Origin: Edaphobacter bradus
GTDB taxonomy: Bacteria; Acidobacteriota; Terriglobia; Terriglobales; Acidobacteriaceae
Length of the DNA: 64,000 nucleotides
NCBI RefSeq assembly: GCF_025685645.1
Contig: NZ_JAGSYF010000004.1
Span: forward strand, 1 to 64,000
Reading direction: 5' to 3'
The notes under the pieces are model-generated. The model was not told the DNA's origin and searched no databases. It saw nothing but the letters and a program-made list of their open reading frames with translations. This document shows positions 34,993 through 43,033 of this stretch, piece after piece (positions within the stretch are counted from its first letter, which is position 1; each line of letters starts with the position of its first letter). The position numbers and the translations under genes were made by a program.

Positions 34993-35613
34993 ATGCTCCG
35001 CTGCGCGATCACGGACCGAACCCTCTGGACCGGCGGCGAGGCCGAGCATCAGGCCGCCCTCGTCCGGCAGGCCGCCCTCTGGACGCAGCAGGGCATCGAC
35101 CTCATCCAGCTCCGGGAAAAGGACCTGCCCGCCGAAGCCCTCGCCTCACTCGCCCGCCAGGTCCTTGAAGCCGTCCGGGCCGAACACGCCCCGCCCCGCC
35201 CCACCCGCCTGCTCATCAACTCCAACGTCGAAGTAGCGCTGGCGGTCGCAGCCCACGGGGTCCACCTGACGCCGCGCCCAGCCACCACGCCGGTCGAGAT
35301 TCGCCGTCTCTACGCCGAGGCCAGGCTCCCCGCACCCGTCATCAGCATCTCGTGCCACACCCTCGCGGAGGTCGAGCAGGCCCGCGCCAGTCAGGTCGAC
35401 GCCATCCTGTTCGCGCCGGTCTTCGGCAAGACGATCGAAGGCGAGGTCGTCACTCAGGCTGCGGGCCTGGAAGCCCTGAAGGCGGCCTGCCTCGCAGCAG
35501 CGCCTGTTCCGGTCTACGCGCTCGGTGGAGTCACCCACGAGAATGCCTCCCTGTGCCTCGAAGCCGGAGCCGCCGGAATCGCCGGCATCCGGCTCTTTCA
35601 CCAGGCATCTTAG
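34993..35613 (+). CDS. thiE: thiamine-phosphate synthase family
   Basis: The 206-residue TIM-barrel protein resembles ThiE, which joins the pyrimidine and thiazole halves of thiamine, and its relative TenI. It shows AITDRTLW, GIDLIQLREKDLPAEAL with the diphosphate-binding Arg, LLINSNVEVALAVAAHGVHL and FGKTIEGEVVTQAAG, then YALGGVTHENA. Phosphate-binding loops are kept. No other thi genes and no TPP riboswitch were recognised nearby, so TenI-like activity is possible. It is a stand-alone plus-strand gene. Confidence 0.88.
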   Translation: MLRCAITDRTLWTGGEAEHQAALVRQAALWTQQGIDLIQLREKDLPAEALASLARQVLEAVRAEHAPPRPTRLLINSNVEVALAVAAHGVHLTPRPATTPVEIRRLYAEARLPAPVISISCHTLAEVEQARASQVDAILFAPVFGKTIEGEVVTQAAGLEALKAACLAAAPVPVYALGGVTHENASLCLEAGAAGIAGIRLFHQAS

Positions 35614-35639
35614 AACCGCTCGTCTGCCGAAGCTCATAG

Positions 35640-36140
35640 CTACTGCTTGTTGTAGACGGTCTTCGTGTCAAATTCGCCCGCGCTCATACTGACGTGCGTC
35701 TCCTTGCGGAGCACCTTGCCGTCCGAAGAGACCGTGTAGCGGGCCGTAACGGTGCCTTCTGAGCCCTGAAAGCTGACCTTCTGGGTTACGACCAGCGTCG
35801 AACCCTGCCACTCACCCTTCACGCTCAGGATGCGAAACGGAGCGTCGTCAGGAAAGGAACCGTTGGCAAGCGGCATGGCCTCGCCTCCCGCCTGGAAGCG
35901 CAGCGTGTAGTTCTGGCGGGTCTCTTCGCGCTCGAGCGTGACGGCAATGGCAAACTCATCGCCCGCCTGCGTGACGACCTCAACCTGCCGGATCGGCGGA
36001 GGGACGCTTCCGAAGTCACTCTGTGCGGCATTCAGCTTCCACGTGCCGCCCAGGTTGGGATGTGCCGAGGGCCGCGCGCTTGTCTGCGCTGGAGCGAAGG
36101 AAGCAGTCAACAGAACGGTGAGGGGGACGAACTTTTTCAT
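35640..36140 (-). CDS. exported protein of unknown function
   Basis: The 166-residue protein begins with a signal peptide (MKKFVPLTVLLTASFAPAQ). The mature part starts PNLGGTWKLNAAQSDFG, a pattern frequent in small acidobacterial secreted proteins, and is beta-rich (VTLEREETRQNYTLRFQ, LVVTQKVSFQGSEGTVTARY cut as VVTQKVSFQGSE). A lipocalin-like fold is an impression. It is divergent from a PadR regulator gene only 37 bases away, so it may be controlled by it. Start at 36140 is fixed by the signal peptide. Confidence 0.82.
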   Translation of the reverse strand: MKKFVPLTVLLTASFAPAQTSARPSAHPNLGGTWKLNAAQSDFGSVPPPIRQVEVVTQAGDEFAIAVTLEREETRQNYTLRFQAGGEAMPLANGSFPDDAPFRILSVKGEWQGSTLVVTQKVSFQGSEGTVTARYTVSSDGKVLRKETHVSMSAGEFDTKTVYNKQ

Positions 36141-36177
36141 TGACAACTCCGGCAAATAGGTAAATATTGACACTGTA

Positions 36178-36687
36178 ATGAATGACATAATAATTCTGAG
36201 CCTGTTGCTCGAAGGTCCAAAGCACGGATACCGCCTCAAGCAGGACGCTGCCATGTTCACCTCGCAGGGACAGCTTCATAACAATACCGTCTATCCGCTG
36301 CTCAACCGCTTTTTGAAGAGCGGATGGATCACGCAGCGCGAGGCCGACGGAGAACGCGGACAGACGCGCCTTCTCTACGAGCTTACGGCTGCGGGCCGAC
36401 AGGCGCTGACCGCGAGGCTCAATGAGTTCTCCGAAGCCGATGCTGCCAACGAGAACGCCTTCCGACTCCGCGTCGGGCTCTTCAGCGAAATAGAGCCCGT
36501 GGACCGCGAGCGGATACTTCGACTGCGGGATGCGTATCTTGCTGGAAGGCTCGAACGGCTGGAGCATATCGCCGGAGCGCACGCCCTGACAGGATGGCCG
36601 GCGAGGACCTTCGATTACGTCGCGAGCGAGGTGGCGGAGGAACGTAAGTGGATCGCTGGGCTGATGACGAAGATTCAAGAGGACTGA
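36178..36687 (+). CDS. PadR-family transcriptional regulator
   Basis: The 169-residue protein has the PadR winged helix at about 1-90: ILSLLLEGPKHGYRLKQ and HNNTVYPLLNRFLKSGWITQ, then the wing ERGQTRLLYELTAAGRQ. A C-terminal helical part (about 95-169) would give the dimer. It likely binds the short 37-base divergent region shared with the secreted-protein gene and controls both sides, and it is followed by the ICMT-type gene in the same direction. Its effector is unknown. Confidence 0.93.
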   Translation: MNDIIILSLLLEGPKHGYRLKQDAAMFTSQGQLHNNTVYPLLNRFLKSGWITQREADGERGQTRLLYELTAAGRQALTARLNEFSEADAANENAFRLRVGLFSEIEPVDRERILRLRDAYLAGRLERLEHIAGAHALTGWPARTFDYVASEVAEERKWIAGLMTKIQED

Positions 36688-36719
36688 CTTCGAGTACTGA
36701 TTCAACCAAGGAGATCGTT

Positions 36720-37295
36720 ATGGCAAATCTGATTCTCTGGAATGAAGCGAATACGCTGTGGATGGTCTTCGCGCTCTACTTTGCGGCGAGATATCGTCCA
36801 GTCCAGGTCAAGCGTGATGGCGGCTTCCACATCTTCTCGCTGGAGCGCATGTGGCTGTTGCTTGCTGCGTTGCTGATCTTCTTTCCTCGTAGTCACCTCT
36901 CTTACCTTGCTGCGCCGCTTCATGTGAGCAGAGCCCTTGCGATGGCCGGTTTCTGCCTTACAGTCGCCGGGCTTGCGTTCTCAGCCTGGGCGCGCGATGT
37001 GCTCGGCAGCAACTGGAGCGGGAGGGTGATCATTCAGGACCACCACCAGCTCATCACGGCAGGTCCTTACGCGTATGTGAGACACCCGCTCTACACGGGA
37101 TTGCTGATTGCGATGGCTGGCACGGTGCTCATCTCGGGGGCGCTCGGAGCGGTCCTGGGATTCTTCTCCGCGATCATCTTCTTCAATGCCAAGGCCGGGC
37201 GTGAGGAGCGGATCCTCGAGTCCGAATTCGGCTCAATCTATACGAACTATCGCGCACACACCGGCAAACTGCTGCCTCGCATCGCGCACGTCTAG
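36720..37295 (+). CDS. isoprenylcysteine carboxyl methyltransferase (ICMT)-like membrane protein
   Basis: The 191-residue protein has about four to five hydrophobic helices and the ICMT-type motifs TAGPYAYVRHPLYTG and the late E-x-x-L-x-x-x-F-x-x-x-Y pattern (EERILESEFGSIYTNY). Bacterial relatives methylate lipids, phenols or unknown acceptors with SAM in the inner membrane. AAGGAGATCGTT precedes the ATG at 36720. It starts 32 bases after the PadR stop and is probably co-transcribed with it. Confidence 0.9.
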   Translation: MANLILWNEANTLWMVFALYFAARYRPVQVKRDGGFHIFSLERMWLLLAALLIFFPRSHLSYLAAPLHVSRALAMAGFCLTVAGLAFSAWARDVLGSNWSGRVIIQDHHQLITAGPYAYVRHPLYTGLLIAMAGTVLISGALGAVLGFFSAIIFFNAKAGREERILESEFGSIYTNYRAHTGKLLPRIAHV

Positions 37296-37304
37296 TTCGC
37301 CTAT

Positions 37305-37898
37305 TTGACCTGCAGCGTGGACGTGCTTACGCTTAACAGTGTGCTGATTACTCCGATTCAACTCGTCGATGAGCCCCTAACGATTGACGAGACAATCTCC
37401 CCCGGAACGCTTGACTATGCCCCCGACGTTCGCCAGGTGAGCCCGATGCCTGTGACCGGAGAGGCTGACCTGATCGTCGAACACCGTGGGCCTGAAGGGG
37501 ATGTCAACGACATCCGCCTGCGGGCCGGGTACAAGGGCGACTTTGAGATTCTGTGCGCCCGCTGCGTCGAGCCGGTGCCCCAGGCGCTCTCAGGGGAGTT
37601 CGACCTGCTCTTCCGGCCTGCCGAGGTGGACGAGAACCCCGGCGAGCATGCAATTACCCCGGAGGAGACCGAAATCGGGTATTATCAGGGGAGCGGTCTT
37701 TTGCTCGAGGATGTGGTTCGCGAGCAGGTGTTACTCTCCCTGCCGAGCCGCACTCTCTGCAAACCGGACTGCAAAGGGCTTTGCCCGCGCTGTGGCCAGA
37801 ATCTGAATAACGCAACCTGTTCCTGTGGGGAGTCGCCGAGCGATCCACGCTGGAACACACTTGCGGATCTCGCCGGCAAGCTCGAGCTCAAGCACTAA
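37305..37898 (+). CDS. yceD: YceD/DUF177 family protein
   Basis: The protein (up to 197 residues) belongs to the DUF177/YceD group, linked to 23S rRNA accumulation. The core has RCVEPVPQALSGEFDLLFRP and the C-terminal zinc ribbon CKPDCKGLCPRCGQNLN followed by CSC. The start is unresolved: the frame opens with TTG at 37305, and in-frame GTG codons at 37317, 37323 and 37341 are alternatives, with no clear ribosome-binding site. It heads the conserved cluster yceD-rpmF-plsX that ties ribosome and lipid synthesis. Confidence 0.88.
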   Translation: MTCSVDVLTLNSVLITPIQLVDEPLTIDETISPGTLDYAPDVRQVSPMPVTGEADLIVEHRGPEGDVNDIRLRAGYKGDFEILCARCVEPVPQALSGEFDLLFRPAEVDENPGEHAITPEETEIGYYQGSGLLLEDVVREQVLLSLPSRTLCKPDCKGLCPRCGQNLNNATCSCGESPSDPRWNTLADLAGKLELKH

Positions 37899-37968
37899 GC
37901 CAAGTTTTTTTGCACCGTCGCCCTCGCCTTGCGCCTGGCCGCCGGGCGCGACTGAAAGGGATACTGCA

Positions 37969-38154
37969 ATGCCTAATCCAAAACGGCGCCACTCCAAGCA
38001 ACGGACTGCCAAGCGCCGCAGCCACGACTTCCTTACGCCGGCCGGCCTCTCCGAGTGCCCGAACTGCCACGAGCGCAAGCTTCCTCATCGCGCCTGCAAG
38101 AAGTGCGGCACGTACAAGGGCCGTGACGTCCTTGTAACCAAGGAAGCCAGCTAA
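37969..38154 (+). CDS. rpmF: 50S ribosomal protein L32
   Basis: This 61-residue large-subunit protein begins MPNPKRRHSKQRTAKRRSHD, the normal L32 start, and has zinc-binding pairs CPNC and CKKC in the second half. It lies between yceD and plsX, the standard context. The ATG at 37969 is clear. Confidence 0.97.
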   Translation: MPNPKRRHSKQRTAKRRSHDFLTPAGLSECPNCHERKLPHRACKKCGTYKGRDVLVTKEAS

Positions 38155-38187
38155 CCATCCCACAGCAACCCTGTTATCGTCTTCAAG

Positions 38188-39270
38188 ATGCCAATTGACA
38201 TCGTCGTAGACGCGATGGGTTCCGATAGGGCCCCCGAACCAGAGATTCGCGGGGCCATTCTGGCTGCGCGTCAGCTTGACGTCCGGGTCCACCTCGCTGG
38301 GCCCGAGGACGTTCTGCGCCCAATCCTTCGCCAACATCTTCATGGACAGCATCTCCCCGTCTTCATTGTTCCTGCGTCGGAGTGGATCACGATGGACGAC
38401 AAGGCCGCTCAGGCGGTTCGGACCAAGCGCGACTCCTCGATGCGGGTTGGGCTGAAGATGGTCCGCGAGGGACTGGCGCCGTCCTCGGCTCCACATCACG
38501 GCCACCACGGACATCACCACGGGCCATCAGGGCCGGGCAAGGCTGCGGGTTTCTTCACCGCGGGCAATACCGGTGCGGCGATGGCTACGGCCAAGATGGT
38601 GCTGGGCATGTTGTCGGGCATCGACCGGCCGGCGCTGGCGACGATCATTCCGACGGTGCGCGGCGTTCCTTCGCTGCTGCTCGACGTTGGGGCCAATGTG
38701 GACTCCGATCCGGACAACCTCGTGCAGTTCGCGGTGATGGGGCACATGTATGCGAAGAACGTGCTGAAGATTCCGAATCCTCGCGTCGGGCTGCTCTCGA
38801 TCGGCGAGGAGGATTCCAAAGGCAATGCGCTGACTCGCGACACGCTGCCGCTGCTGCGCGCGCTTCAGGGGATCAACTTCATCGGCAATGTTGAGGGGCG
38901 CGACCTGTTCAACGGCCACACCGATGTTTCTGTCTGCGACGGCTTTGTGGGCAACGTCACGCTGAAGAGCATCGAAGGCGCGGCGAAGCTGTTCAGCTCG
39001 TCGCTGCGTGAGAGTTTGAAGTCGACCGTTACCTCACAGGTAGGCGCGTTGCTCTCCCGCCGCGCCTTCGAGGACTTCAAGAAGCGGCTCGACTACTCGG
39101 AGTACGGAGGCGCTCCGCTGCTGGGAGTTCGCGGCGTGTGCATCGTCGGGCATGGATCGTCGAACGAGAAGGCGATCATGAACGGCATTCGCGTGGCCGC
39201 TGAGTTTGCCCATGCCGAAGTGAACGCGAACATCGAAGCGGCACTGAGCACTTCGGCGCCGACTGCCTGA
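38188..39270 (+). CDS. plsX: phosphate acyltransferase PlsX with His-rich insert
   Basis: The 360-residue enzyme makes acyl-phosphate from acyl-ACP for phospholipid synthesis, at the membrane surface. Family motifs are IVVDAMGSDRAP, FFTAGNTGAAM, SLLLDVGANVDSDP, GLLSIGEEDSKGN, DVSVCDGFVGNVTLKS and GAPLLGVRGVCIVGHGSS. Between REGLAPSS and GKAAGFF (about residues 97-118) there is an extra loop with nine His residues, which ordinary PlsX proteins lack. Its stop touches the convergent MocR gene. fabH does not follow. Confidence 0.96.
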   Translation: MPIDIVVDAMGSDRAPEPEIRGAILAARQLDVRVHLAGPEDVLRPILRQHLHGQHLPVFIVPASEWITMDDKAAQAVRTKRDSSMRVGLKMVREGLAPSSAPHHGHHGHHHGPSGPGKAAGFFTAGNTGAAMATAKMVLGMLSGIDRPALATIIPTVRGVPSLLLDVGANVDSDPDNLVQFAVMGHMYAKNVLKIPNPRVGLLSIGEEDSKGNALTRDTLPLLRALQGINFIGNVEGRDLFNGHTDVSVCDGFVGNVTLKSIEGAAKLFSSSLRESLKSTVTSQVGALLSRRAFEDFKKRLDYSEYGGAPLLGVRGVCIVGHGSSNEKAIMNGIRVAAEFAHAEVNANIEAALSTSAPTA

Positions 39271-40803
39271 TCAGCCCGTCAGTCTCTCCACTGCTTGCGG
39301 CATGGTTTCGAGCACGCGTGCCAGCTCTTCAACGCCGCGTTTGATCTCTCTTTCGTCGATTGCGGCAAAGCCCAATTGCAGCCCTTCCTGCTCGTTGGGC
39401 TTCGTTGTTCGGCGCTCCTTGCCTTGTTTATTTCGGGAGTAGAGGCCGGGAATCGAGATCACCTCGAGCCCACGCTTCCACGCAGCCTCTGCGGCCTCGC
39501 GCCCGTTGACGCCCGGCCTGAGCCAGCCAACGGTCTGCAGGCCGGCCTCGATCTCGGAGATCTTCAGGAGCCCCGCAAGGTTGCGTTTGCCATTCTCGAG
39601 CAGCACCCCAAGCCGCTCCGAGTAAACCTCGCGCATCCGCCTGAGGTGGCGGCCGAGATGCCCCTCTGCGATGAAGTCGCACAGTACGGTCTGTTCCAAT
39701 AGCGCGGAGTGGCGGTTGATGAGCGACTTCGCCGCAGCGAATCGGTCCACCAGATCCAACGGAACCACCATGTATCCCAGCCGTAGCGAGGGAAACAGGA
39801 CCTTGCTGAAGCTACCGGCCAGCAACACAACGCCGTTCTGGTCGAGTCCCTGCAATACAGGAACTGGGCGGCCAGAGTAGCGGTATTCGCCGTCGTAGTC
39901 GTCCTCGAAGATCAGCGTGCCGGACCTCCGGGCCCATTCGAGCAGCGCGAGTCTTCGCGGCAGGCTCATCGTCATGCCGAGCGGGGCCTGGTGCGCCGGC
40001 GTGGTGTAGACGAGCCGCGCTCCGTGATGCCGCGCGCCCGGAAGCTTCATGCCTTCCTTGTCCACTGCGAGCGGGCAGATCTTCGCCCGCATTGCCTCGA
40101 AGATCTTCGTCGCACCGAAGTAGCCGGGATCTTCCATGCAGACCCGATCGCCGGGATTGAGCAACAGCCGTGCCGACAGATCGAGCGCTTCCTGTACGCC
40201 GGAGAGGACGATGACCTGCTCGGCGGTGCAGACGGCTCCGCGTGAGGTGGTGAGGTAGTGAGCGATGGCCTCACGCAGTGGCGGGTAACCTAAAGCATCG
40301 GTGCCAGTCAGCAGGCCGACCGACGTGCGTCTGAGTCGGCGGTTAGCGAGCTGCGCCCATAGCGTTACAGGAAACAGATCGACTGCGGGAAGGTTTGCGC
40401 GAAAGGCGCGTGTGGCGCGATTGGGAAAGTTAGGGAACGGCTGCACTAGCTTTCCGTAGTCGGTAAGCCGGCGGCGTGTCTGTTGCTGGGGCGCGGACCT
40501 TCGTGCTGTTTCGCGCCTCACTTCGAGCAACTCTTCCGGCAGCACTTTGCTGACGTAGGTCCCGGAGCCGATGCTGCCTTCGACGTAGCCTTCGGCCTTC
40601 AGCTCTTCGAATGCGGTGACGATGGTGCCGCGTGAGAGCTTGTACTGGCTGGCGAGATCGCGTGTTGCGGGAAGCCTGGTTCCTGGGCGAAGGCGGCCTT
40701 CGAGGATCTCATCGCGCAGCGAGCTGTACAGCCAGCGATAGGCCGGAACGCCCTTGTCGTGTTGAGGCAGCAGCATCTCGATTGCGGTAGAGCGCTTCGC
40801 CAT
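39271..40803 (-). CDS. MocR/PdxR-type regulator (GntR winged helix plus aminotransferase fold)
   Basis: The 510-residue protein has an N-terminal GntR winged helix (about 15-90: LPATRDLASQYKLSRGT and GYVEGSIGSGTYV) joined to a fold-type I aminotransferase domain (about 130-500) with the PLP Lys in AGSFSKVLFPSLRLGY and FEDDYDGEYRY. Such proteins sense PLP or a PLP-linked amino compound and control a nearby, often divergent, operon. Here the divergent neighbours are a cupin, a DoxX and a carboxymuconolactone decarboxylase gene, which are the likely targets. Confidence 0.93.
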   Translation of the reverse strand: MAKRSTAIEMLLPQHDKGVPAYRWLYSSLRDEILEGRLRPGTRLPATRDLASQYKLSRGTIVTAFEELKAEGYVEGSIGSGTYVSKVLPEELLEVRRETARRSAPQQQTRRRLTDYGKLVQPFPNFPNRATRAFRANLPAVDLFPVTLWAQLANRRLRRTSVGLLTGTDALGYPPLREAIAHYLTTSRGAVCTAEQVIVLSGVQEALDLSARLLLNPGDRVCMEDPGYFGATKIFEAMRAKICPLAVDKEGMKLPGARHHGARLVYTTPAHQAPLGMTMSLPRRLALLEWARRSGTLIFEDDYDGEYRYSGRPVPVLQGLDQNGVVLLAGSFSKVLFPSLRLGYMVVPLDLVDRFAAAKSLINRHSALLEQTVLCDFIAEGHLGRHLRRMREVYSERLGVLLENGKRNLAGLLKISEIEAGLQTVGWLRPGVNGREAAEAAWKRGLEVISIPGLYSRNKQGKERRTTKPNEQEGLQLGFAAIDEREIKRGVEELARVLETMPQAVERLTG

Positions 40804-40907
40804 GGCAGTTTCGGCCTTTGTAAAGTGGTACAGAGAGAATAGCGTAAATGGCTCTTCATAACAGGTCTACTCTCGCTTAATTTTGACTCCAGAGAAGGAG
40901 GGTTGTG
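40804..40907. promoter_or_regulatory. divergent control region mocR / cupin operon
   Basis: This 104-base region separates the two start codons and contains the short element AAGTGGTACAGAGAG and a loosely similar CAGGTCTACTCTCG about 40 bases later. MocR proteins often bind two such short repeats, so these are candidates only. AAGGAGG lies before the cupin start. Confidence 0.4.
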
Positions 40908-41399
40908 ATGGCTGTCTTCGATCACTGGGCTTACATCTTTGCGTTGATCCTGCATGCTCCGCTGCGGCTGGAGGCTGCAGTTGTTGCGCCGCCGCGGGAG
41001 GCTCAGGCAGCGCAGCATGGGTCCACTGCGCGCACCCGCACGGTCCTCTCGCAGCCGCTACCGAAGCTCGATGGGGACCATCTTGCCGTGCACATGGTCG
41101 AGGTCCGTTACGGCCCCGGTGAATCCAACGCAGCTCACAGCCACCCTTGCCCTGTCATCGGCTATGTCCTTACCGGCGCCGTGCGCATGCAGGTGCAAGA
41201 TCCAGGGAGTGTGCAACCCGGCCCAGTCACCGTGTACCGCGCAGGCGAGAGTTTTTATGAGGCTCCCAACGGCCGCCATCTGGTCTCCGCCAACGCCAGC
41301 CAGACTGAGCCAACGACCTTCCTCGCTACCTTCGTCTGTGACCACCCCACAGAACTCAGCGTTCCTGCTCCGTCCACGAAAGGAGATTCACGTCCATGA
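40908..41399 (+). CDS. cupin-domain protein
   Basis: The 163-residue protein has one cupin barrel: metal ligands in PGESNAAHSHPCPVIGYVLTG (His-x-His and the later Glu position) and the second motif region GESFYEAPNGRHLVSAN. An N-terminal hydrophobic stretch (WAYIFALILHAPLRLEAAV) could be an uncleaved or cleaved signal, so it may act outside the cytoplasm. AAGGAGG is close before the ATG at 40908. Its stop overlaps the DoxX start by four bases, so the genes are one operon. Substrate unknown. Confidence 0.9.
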   Translation: MAVFDHWAYIFALILHAPLRLEAAVVAPPREAQAAQHGSTARTRTVLSQPLPKLDGDHLAVHMVEVRYGPGESNAAHSHPCPVIGYVLTGAVRMQVQDPGSVQPGPVTVYRAGESFYEAPNGRHLVSANASQTEPTTFLATFVCDHPTELSVPAPSTKGDSRP

Positions 41400-41881
41400 G
41401 CACTTTTCCAGCGGCTCACCACATCGAAGCCTTTGCACTGCGGCTTCGGCGTCTTCAGCCGTTCGCCATCCGCTACGCCCAGATCGCCCTTGGGGTCACC
41501 TTCCTTTCTGCGGTTGCTGACCGCTTTGGTCTCCTCGGCCGCTACGGAGGATGGGGCAACTTTGCTAACTTCACGGCGTACACCGCTAAGGTCCTGGCCT
41601 TCCTGCCTGCGTCCACGATTCCCTTCTTCGCCTGGGCGGCCACTATTGGCGAGATCGTCTTCGGCCTCGCACTCATCCTCTACGGTGTTCTCCCTGCTCG
41701 CATTGTCCGCGCCAGTGCCTGGCCCCGCTACGTGGCGCTCGGCTCCTCCATCCTTCTTCTGCTCTTTGCCATTTCGATGGCCATCTCGCTCGGCCTAAAG
41801 AAGCCGCTCGACTACTCCGTCTTCTCTGCCTCAGCCGGAGCTCTTTTGCTCGCCGTCTTTCCAGACCGCACTTGTGAGTGA
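41396..41881 (+). CDS. DoxX-family membrane protein
   Basis: The 161-residue protein has four hydrophobic helices (about 27-45, 60-82, 85-105, 112-135) and the DoxX-like pattern FLSAVADRFGLLGRYGG and FFAWAATIGEIVFGLALIL cut as IGEIVFGLALIL. DoxX proteins are small membrane subunits linked to thiosulphate:quinone reductase or to detoxification. It is the second gene of the cupin operon, with the ATGA overlap at 41396. Confidence 0.88.
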   Translation: MSTFPAAHHIEAFALRLRRLQPFAIRYAQIALGVTFLSAVADRFGLLGRYGGWGNFANFTAYTAKVLAFLPASTIPFFAWAATIGEIVFGLALILYGVLPARIVRASAWPRYVALGSSILLLLFAISMAISLGLKKPLDYSVFSASAGALLLAVFPDRTCE

Positions 41882-41933
41882 CAAGCGAGACCGTCGGCCA
41901 ATCAACCTTCTAAACCCACAAAGGAGAAGCACC

Positions 41934-42410
41934 ATGCAGCCACGTTTCAACTACGCCAAGCTCTCCCCCGTCGGCTACCATGCCATGCTCGGCCTCGAAA
42001 AGTATCTCGCCCAGTGCGGACTTGAAGAAGGCCTGATCCACCTGGTCAAACTGCGCGTCTCGCAGATCAATGGCTGCGCCTTCTGCCTCGACATGCACTG
42101 GAAGGACCTTCGCGCCCTCGGAGAAAGCGAGCAGCGCCTCTACTCCCTCGACGCCTGGCGCGAGTGCCCCTACTACACCGATCGCGAGCGCGCCGCCCTC
42201 GCCTGGGCCGAGGCGGTGACCCAGATCACGAGCGGGCACGCCTCGGACGCGGTGTATGAGGAGGCTCGCGCGCACCTGAGCGAGAAGGAGATCTCGGACC
42301 TGACGTTTGCGATTGTGACGATCAATGCGTGGAACCGGCTGGCGATCTCGAACCGCACGGTTCCGGGAGAGTATCAACCGGCAAAACGGCACGAGACGGT
42401 CAGCGTCTAG
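41934..42410 (+). CDS. carboxymuconolactone decarboxylase/AhpD-like protein
   Basis: The 158-residue protein is an AhpD-type helical protein with the peroxidase-associated motif INGCAFCLDMHWKDLRALGE (two cysteines spaced C-x-x-C and the following His). Such proteins reduce peroxides with thiols or act on lactones. AAAGGAG precedes the ATG at 41934. It is the third gene of the cupin-DoxX operon, which therefore looks like an oxidative or xenobiotic stress set. Confidence 0.92.
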   Translation: MQPRFNYAKLSPVGYHAMLGLEKYLAQCGLEEGLIHLVKLRVSQINGCAFCLDMHWKDLRALGESEQRLYSLDAWRECPYYTDRERAALAWAEAVTQITSGHASDAVYEEARAHLSEKEISDLTFAIVTINAWNRLAISNRTVPGEYQPAKRHETVSV

Positions 42411-42450
42411 CTGCCTTCATTCCCACCCGAGCAGCGGCGGAGCGGCAACG

Positions 42451-42545
42451 AAAAGCAGATTCCTCCGCTTCGCTGCGGAATGACAACCAGAAAAAATACG
42501 GAATGACAACCAGAAAGAATACGGAATGACAACCAGGAGAATGCG
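42451..42545. repeat. inverted dispersed repeat followed by tandem 23-base repeats
   Basis: AAAAGCAGATTCCTCCGC (42451 on) is the inverted dispersed repeat also found at 9841 and 43356. Directly after it come three copies of a 22-23 base unit beginning CGGAATGACAACCAG (42475, 42498 and 42521 approximately), then a partial unit. No gene is present. Confidence 0.7.
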
Positions 42546-42567
42546 GAATAGCGGCAGGCAGAGCTCT

Positions 42568-43005
42568 TCACGAGCTGAAGAGCTTTGCTTCGGCTTGGCG
42601 GCGGCGCAGGAGGCCGGGGACGACGGTTCCGCGTATGTGGTCCCAGAGGATGAACTGGCCGGCGGCGGAGGCGAGGTCTCCGGCGTTGACTGCGCGCAGA
42701 AGCGTGGAGTGGGCGAGCGTCGCCAGGCCGAGGTTGAAGGTGAAGTCGACGAGCGCGTCGAAGTGGTTCTGGTGGATTGGCGCGGTGACGAGGCGGTTGA
42801 CGCCGGTGACGGCGTGGGCGAGGTCGCTGAGGAGGAAGGTTGTGGCCTGGTCCTCGGTGATGGTGAGGCCCGGGTGGACGCCGCGGCCGGTGTGGCCGTA
42901 ACCGATGGTCGAGACGCCTGCGGAGTCGGGGTAGGCGTTGAGTCGGAGGCCCTCGAAGGATTTGGTGAGGGCGAAGCCGGCCTCGCTGTAGGTAAAGTTC
43001 GACAT
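42568..43005 (-). CDS. T4-like lysozyme (GH24)
   Basis: The 145-residue protein is a glycoside hydrolase 24 lysozyme. The catalytic trio is visible: Glu in KSFEGLRLNAY, Asp in YPDSAG and Thr in STIGYGHT. HQNHFDALVDFTFNLG follows, and the C-terminus is HIRGTVVPGLLRRRQAEA. There is no signal peptide or transmembrane segment. AAAGGAG lies seven bases before the ATG at 43005. It is not accompanied by holin, spanin or other phage genes, so it may be a domesticated phage gene; release of the enzyme would need another route. A repeat element abuts its promoter. Confidence 0.9.
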   Translation of the reverse strand: MSNFTYSEAGFALTKSFEGLRLNAYPDSAGVSTIGYGHTGRGVHPGLTITEDQATTFLLSDLAHAVTGVNRLVTAPIHQNHFDALVDFTFNLGLATLAHSTLLRAVNAGDLASAAGQFILWDHIRGTVVPGLLRRRQAEAKLFSS

Positions 43006-43033
43006 CTGCATTCTCCTTTTTTGCAGGTTGAGG

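Noticed and set aside
42451..42545. Possible CRISPR array
   Set aside because: The units are directly adjacent without spacers of constant length and differ by slippage, so they are simple tandem repeats; no cas gene is near.
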